Origin: Candidatus Kuenenia stuttgartensis
Lineage (GTDB): Bacteria; Planctomycetota; Planctomycetia; Pirellulales; UBA1268
Direction of reading: 5' to 3'
Assembly: GCA_945876515.1 (NCBI GenBank)
Contig: CAMCPF010000082.1
Location: 1 to 9,489 of the forward strand
DNA length: 9,489 bases
The notes under the pieces were generated by a model. It saw only the letters and a program-made list of their open reading frames with translations, did not search any database and had not been told where the DNA came from. Shown in pieces: positions 6,410 to 9,489 of the stretch; the stretch's first letter is position 1; every line of letters starts with the position of its first letter. Made by a program: the position numbers and the translations under genes.

Positions 6410-7378
6410 ATGAGATCCAGTGCCATCATGAAACGTACCGCGAGCGTGCACGGCTTTACGCTGGTCGAGATCCTTGTTGTGATCGCGGTCGTGGGCACCC
6501 TGATCGGCCTGCTCCTGCCGGCGGTGCAGCAGGCCCGGCAGGCTGCCGCCCGCAACCAGTGCCAGAGCAATCTGCGGCAGATCGGCATCGCGATGTTCAT
6601 CTATGCCGATGCCCGTCGCGGGTTTCCGTTCGCGTCAGGTCGGCCGAGGATCGGCACGGTGGCCCATCTCGAAGACAGGCCGGAAGAGGGCATCGACTAC
6701 ATCCGGCCACAGTCGTGGGCCATTACCATCCTGCCCTACATCGAGGAAGGGGCATTGGCGAGCCTGTACGAAAAGTATTGCCTCGCCTGTCCTCCCGAAA
6801 CCCAGGAGGAAGAAGTCGTGGCGGCCCGGATCGCGGTCTATAACTCCGCCTCGAAGATGAAAGGCGCCGTCGATTTTGCGGCACTGCTTGGCCCTGGGCC
6901 CGCGTCTCCTGATCCGGCTCGGCGACTCGAGGGCTGGTTCTACAGTGCGAGTCCGCCGAAGACCGACTTTAGCGGCGTCCTCGTCCCCGAGGGCCTCGGC
7001 TGGAGCGACGTGAACGGCGCTTATGCTACACCGATCCGCACCAAGCCGATTCGGATGGCAGACATCACCGATGGCCTGTCCAAAACCCTCGTCCTCGCCG
7101 AATGCAGCGACTACACGGTCGACGGCGGCGGCACGTGGACGCAGCCACGTTACTCATGGCCCTATATCTCCGACGTGGGCCGCTACACCGGCCAGGGAGC
7201 GGGCGTCGGGGCCTCCCCGCTCGAGACCTCGCTCAAGCCGCGGTCGCGACTACCGGGGGGCGTGTTCCAGGTACTGTCGGGTGACGGTGGCGTGCGGCCC
7301 GTGGCCGAGGACATTTCCGGCACGCTCTTGCAGTCGCTCGCCAGCCGGTCAGGCGGCGAAGTCGCCGCGGTTCCGTAA
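6410..7378 (+). CDS. DUF1559 prepilin-like protein
   Basis: This 322-residue protein belongs to the DUF1559 family of type IV pilin-like proteins, abundant in planctomycetes and of unknown exact role. A prepilin cleavage and methylation motif GFTLVE (15-20) is followed by the hydrophobic helix ILVVIAVVGTLIGLLLPAVQ (21-40). The family block QARQAAARNQCQSNLRQIGIA (41-61) and the signature ITDGLSKTLVLAE (219-231) are both clear. It should be cleaved after G15 and anchored in the membrane as a pseudopilin-like subunit. The C-terminal block usually called H-X9-DG is degenerate here: the region reads RLPGGVFQVLSGDGGVR (280-296), with Leu where His is expected and one extra residue before DG. It follows the oxidase by 128 bases, including a probable terminator, so co-transcription is uncertain. 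Confidence 0.92.
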   Translation: MRSSAIMKRTASVHGFTLVEILVVIAVVGTLIGLLLPAVQQARQAAARNQCQSNLRQIGIAMFIYADARRGFPFASGRPRIGTVAHLEDRPEEGIDYIRPQSWAITILPYIEEGALASLYEKYCLACPPETQEEEVVAARIAVYNSASKMKGAVDFAALLGPGPASPDPARRLEGWFYSASPPKTDFSGVLVPEGLGWSDVNGAYATPIRTKPIRMADITDGLSKTLVLAECSDYTVDGGGTWTQPRYSWPYISDVGRYTGQGAGVGASPLETSLKPRSRLPGGVFQVLSGDGGVRPVAEDISGTLLQSLASRSGGEVAAVP

Positions 7379-7500
7379 AAATGGGGACGGAAACATGGTA
7401 AAGGGGGGAACAAGAACGATTTTTCGGCCGCCAGTTGCAGCGTGTGTCGCCAAAAAGAATCGCAAGGATGCCCACCAAAAATCGCTCCCGCCCCCATTTT
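7378..7500. repeat. Nested inverted repeat, possible REP-like or miniature element
   Basis: AAAATGGGG at 7378-7386 pairs with CCCCATTTT at 7492-7500; allowing one mismatch the arms reach 13 bases (ACGG at 7387-7390 against CCGC at 7488-7491). Inside, CGATTTTT (7417-7424) pairs with AAAAATCG (7477-7484). The left side carries about 24 extra bases relative to the right. The outer arm overlaps the last base of the DUF1559 stop codon. AAAATGGGGACGGAA resembles intergenic palindromes I recall from planctomycete and related genomes, but this is memory only. It could equally be a large terminator structure. No transposase is present. Confidence 0.45.
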
Positions 7501-7515
7501 CACAGGCCGGTTGCT

Positions 7516-7543
7516 GCTTCGATGATTTTCTGATCATCGAGGC
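7516..7543 (+). other. Stem-loop in the DUF1559 to Cys-rich gene gap
   Basis: TCGATGAT (7519-7526) and ATCATCGA (7533-7540) pair perfectly around TTTCTG. The stem grows to 11 pairs with GCT (7516-7518) against GGC (7541-7543), counting one G-U pair. It sits about 160 bases before the next start codon. Role unknown. Confidence 0.4.
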
Positions 7544-7573
7544 CCGGAATCAGGTCTGCATATCCGACCTCCA

Positions 7574-7668
7574 CGATCGGACCTTCAGCTCGATCGGTCC
7601 CGGCTGTTGCTCCTCATGATCCGCCCCGCTCGGCCGACGTTTGCCGGAGTGCCATTGGCCGACCGATC
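7574..7668. promoter_or_regulatory. Three GATCGGWC half-sites upstream of the Cys-rich gene
   Basis: CGATCGGACC (7574-7583) and CGATCGGTCC (7591-7600) are near-identical direct repeats 17 bases apart. GACCGATC (7661-7668) is the same core inverted. Spaced half-sites like these may bind a regulator; chance in GC-rich DNA is a fair alternative. No clear promoter boxes were seen beside them. The whole 7379-7702 gap has no supported gene. Confidence 0.25.
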
Positions 7669-7702
7669 CTTTTGTTCCCCTCCTTTCCGACGGTATCCTC
7701 TC

Positions 7703-8404
7703 ATGATGCAATCCCGGGCATCGGTTCGTCGGATCACGATCTGGCTGGCGATTCTTGGCTACACGCTTGTGGCCTCTGGGTTGCCGTTGCCTTTCGGGAT
7801 CGTTGCGCCGTCTGCCCAGGACTCGCCCGCCGCGAAGCGGCTGGCTGGCAAGGATCGGTCCCGACCGTTTCCCTGCATGGACAAGGCCTGCGGCTGCGAC
7901 TCGGCCGAGCGATGCTTTTCGAACTGCTGCTGCCATACGCCGGCCGAGACGCTCCGCTGGGCGCAGGCCCGCGGCATCGAGCCGGCGTTGATCGCGGCCC
8001 TCCAGCGCCGCGTGGCCGTCGCTGCGCCGGCACCGGCCGCGGGTGGGTGCTGTGCAGTCAAGCAGCAGGCGAAGCCCTCGTGCTGTGCGGCCAGTGACGA
8101 TGGCGAGGCCGCGGAGGACTCCGTCTGCGGCGACTCCACGTCTCTAGCCGGTGAGCCGGTCTCGCCCCCCTCCAGCGAAGAGCCCGCGACGAACGATGAG
8201 CCCGGGTGCAGGGTCGTGATCCTCCGGGCGATGCTCGCCTGCAATGGGATCGTGGCCCAGTGGGCGGCGGCCTGCGTTTCGCTGCCGCCTCCGGGAACTG
8301 TGACCTGTGAGTTCCCGTGGCCGCGCGTGGGCGCGGTCGTGACGTGTGATGAAGGGGCCAGCGGCACGGGCGGTCCGCCCGATCTGCCGCCACCCAGGGC
8401 CTAG
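7703..8404 (+). CDS. Cysteine-rich exported protein of unknown function
   Basis: I chose ATG 7703 (ATG 7706 is next) because it puts a signal-like N-terminus first: a basic stretch (SRASVRR, 4-10), then a hydrophobic segment ITIWLAILGYTLVASGLPLP (11-30). Earlier in-frame starts (TTG 7607, ATG 7616) would bury it. No start has a good ribosome site. The 233-residue product has 17 cysteines. Seven cluster at 58-77 as C-x4-C-x-C-x5-C-x3-CCC, followed by H78. Two CC pairs follow (116-117 and 127-128), then six single cysteines. The block CGCDSAERCFSNCCCHTPAE, followed by RWAQARGIEP, looks like a conserved motif I associate with small planctomycete exported proteins, though I cannot check it. Such a cluster could bind metal or form disulfides. 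Its position between an oxidase and surface-protein genes is compatible with extracytoplasmic metal handling. Coding assignment is good; function is unknown. Confidence 0.72.
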   Translation: MMQSRASVRRITIWLAILGYTLVASGLPLPFGIVAPSAQDSPAAKRLAGKDRSRPFPCMDKACGCDSAERCFSNCCCHTPAETLRWAQARGIEPALIAALQRRVAVAAPAPAAGGCCAVKQQAKPSCCAASDDGEAAEDSVCGDSTSLAGEPVSPPSSEEPATNDEPGCRVVILRAMLACNGIVAQWAAACVSLPPPGTVTCEFPWPRVGAVVTCDEGASGTGGPPDLPPPRA

Positions 8405-8469
8405 CACGACGCCCGCCGCCGGCATCCCGCCGGGCGGCCTGTTGTCGCTTTGCCACTCCATGCCGGACA

Positions 8470-8485
8470 GCGGGCGTGCGCCCGC
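8470..8485 (+). terminator. GC-rich hairpin after the Cys-rich gene
   Basis: GCGGGCG (8470-8476) and CGCCCGC (8479-8485) are perfectly complementary around TG, so the working hairpin has six pairs and a four-base loop. It is 66 bases past the stop. Other GC-rich self-complementary stretches surround it (for example CCGCC 8519-8523 with GGCGG 8531-8535). No T-run follows; a terminator is possible but unproven. Confidence 0.3.
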
Positions 8486-8560
8486 GCGGCGGAGAGGGGC
8501 CCTGCCCACTCCCGGCTGCCGCCATCGTTCGGCGGTGGCCCCATCACACGAGGATTCTTC

Positions 8561-9489
8561 ATGACCACGAGGTTTGCGTTTCCCCGGGCCGTGGCGGCTG
8601 CCGCCACAGCCCTCTTCCTCGCCGGACCGTTTCATCCGGCCGAGGCCCACATCAGTTATTCAGGCCGCGATTTCGGCACGGTCACGACCGGCTCGACGAT
8701 CGCGGGCCAGGCCGTGTCGAGCAGTTTCGGCTGGGCCGATGCCACCGACCTGAACTGGGGCGACAGCCATCGGATGCGGGCGTATCGATTCACGCTCGCC
8801 GCGCCGACGAGCGTGACCGTCACGGCGCAGCGGCAGAACCTCGCCGTCGGGACGGCTGCCGGCCAGCAGACGGGCGGGCACGACGTGCTGCTGCCGGCCT
8901 TCTCGCTCTACGCGGGGCTGTCCCACACGTCGAGCCCGCTGGCGCACGATAGCTCGGCCCTCTCGGTCGAGTGGCTGCGGCAGCAGTTCGGCACGTCGGG
9001 CGTGGCCGAGGCCTACACCGACACCAACGGGAACAGCCGGTGGGATCCGGGCGAGCCCTTCACCGACGGCAACGCCAACGGCGTGTGGGACTCGGCGAAC
9101 CTGGGCGGCTCCGGCAAGGAGGGCTCGTTCAACGCCTTGGGCGACTGGTCGATCGGCAACAGCACCACGAACTGGCCGACGCTGCCGGCGGATCCGCGGA
9201 CCGACTCCCTGCGGAGCTTCACCTACGTGGGGCATGCCGCCGACGGCACGACGGCCAACTACGGCACGTTCGGGACCTCGGCGATCGGCGGTGACGGCGT
9301 CCCCGACGGCACGGTGTCCCAGACGTTCCTGAATCTCGCTCCGGGCGACTACTCGCTCCTGGTCGGCGGCGCAGGCTACGCGGCCCAGGCCACCGAGACG
9401 ATGACCTTCGGGGCGACCAACACTTCCTACCCGACCTACGGTGTGTCGGTGACGGTCGCGCCGGTGCCGGAGCCGACGGGCGTGGCGCT
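8561..9489 (+). CDS. PEP-CTERM-type secreted protein with tandem EF-hand-like loops, cut by the window end
   Basis: GAGGA (8550-8554) lies six bases before the ATG, and the frame stays open to the window end (309 complete residues). Residues 1-29 form a classical signal peptide, with basic start, Ala/Leu core (AVAAAATALFLAG) and a likely cut after AEA before HISYSGRDFG. Residues 154-165, DTNGNSRWDPGE, fit a 12-residue EF-hand loop at positions 1, 3, 5, 9 and 12. A second, weaker copy follows at 169-180 (DGNANGVWDSAN). These probably bind calcium. The visible end reads APVPEPTGVA (300-309); VPEP at 302-305 is the opening of a PEP-CTERM sorting signal, whose membrane helix and basic tail would lie just beyond the window. 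The protein is thus expected to be exported and processed at the outer surface. The central domain was not recognised. It follows the Cys-rich gene by 156 bases. Confidence 0.85.
   Translation, partial: MTTRFAFPRAVAAAATALFLAGPFHPAEAHISYSGRDFGTVTTGSTIAGQAVSSSFGWADATDLNWGDSHRMRAYRFTLAAPTSVTVTAQRQNLAVGTAAGQQTGGHDVLLPAFSLYAGLSHTSSPLAHDSSALSVEWLRQQFGTSGVAEAYTDTNGNSRWDPGEPFTDGNANGVWDSANLGGSGKEGSFNALGDWSIGNSTTNWPTLPADPRTDSLRSFTYVGHAADGTTANYGTFGTSAIGGDGVPDGTVSQTFLNLAPGDYSLLVGGAGYAAQATETMTFGATNTSYPTYGVSVTVAPVPEPTGVA

Noticed and set aside
7023..7619. Plus-strand frame of 198 codons overlapping the DUF1559 gene and the following repeat
   Set aside because: It begins inside DUF1559 in a different frame and its tail reads through the inverted repeat. 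The product is Arg/Ser/Pro-rich as expected of a shifted frame.
7607..7702. Earlier starts (TTG 7607, ATG 7616) for the Cys-rich gene
   Set aside because: They would add about 30 residues before the signal-like segment and have no ribosome binding site.

Overview
The window is high-GC bacterial DNA, most likely from a planctomycete (Planctomycetota, probably the Pirellulales side). Three things point there. One large secreted protein opens with the planctomycete LEPR-type export motif. One gene encodes a DUF1559 prepilin-like protein, a family greatly expanded in planctomycetes. The last protein reaches a VPEP motif typical of PEP-CTERM sorting signals. All supported genes are on the + strand; the long minus-strand open frames are shadows.

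Bases 1-3048 hold a small redox and regulator group: a short-chain dehydrogenase/reductase (SDR, body 44-844), an FAD-dependent aromatic-ring-type monooxygenase (939-2219) and a TetR-family regulator (2413-3048). The SDR's glycine-rich cofactor motif seems to have been thrown out of frame by a 43-base insertion between 7-base direct repeats. A perfect inverted repeat just before the monooxygenase would hide its ribosome binding site when folded. Two palindromes on a TATGAT box upstream of tetR look like an autoregulatory operator. A hairpin overlaps the tetR stop. This group may oxidise or reduce a small, perhaps aromatic, substrate under TetR control; the substrate cannot be read from the sequence.

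Bases 3049-3437 carry no convincing gene. They hold a lower-GC leader with a hairpin and a candidate promoter for the next gene.

Bases 3438-9489 hold four genes for exported proteins. The first (3438-6281) is a 947-residue multicopper oxidase with complete copper ligands, a beta-propeller-like C-terminal half and a methionine-rich repeat. A 12-base tandem repeat with three in-frame TAG codons and a perfect 26-base palindrome follow it. Next come a DUF1559 protein (6410-7378), a 123-base nested inverted repeat with further hairpins, a 17-cysteine exported protein of unknown function (7703-8404), and a PEP-CTERM-type surface protein with two EF-hand-like loops that runs off the window (8561-9489). 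My inference is that 3438-9489 serves metal, probably copper, handling at or outside the cell surface. The multicopper oxidase assignment is solid; the shared function is a hypothesis.
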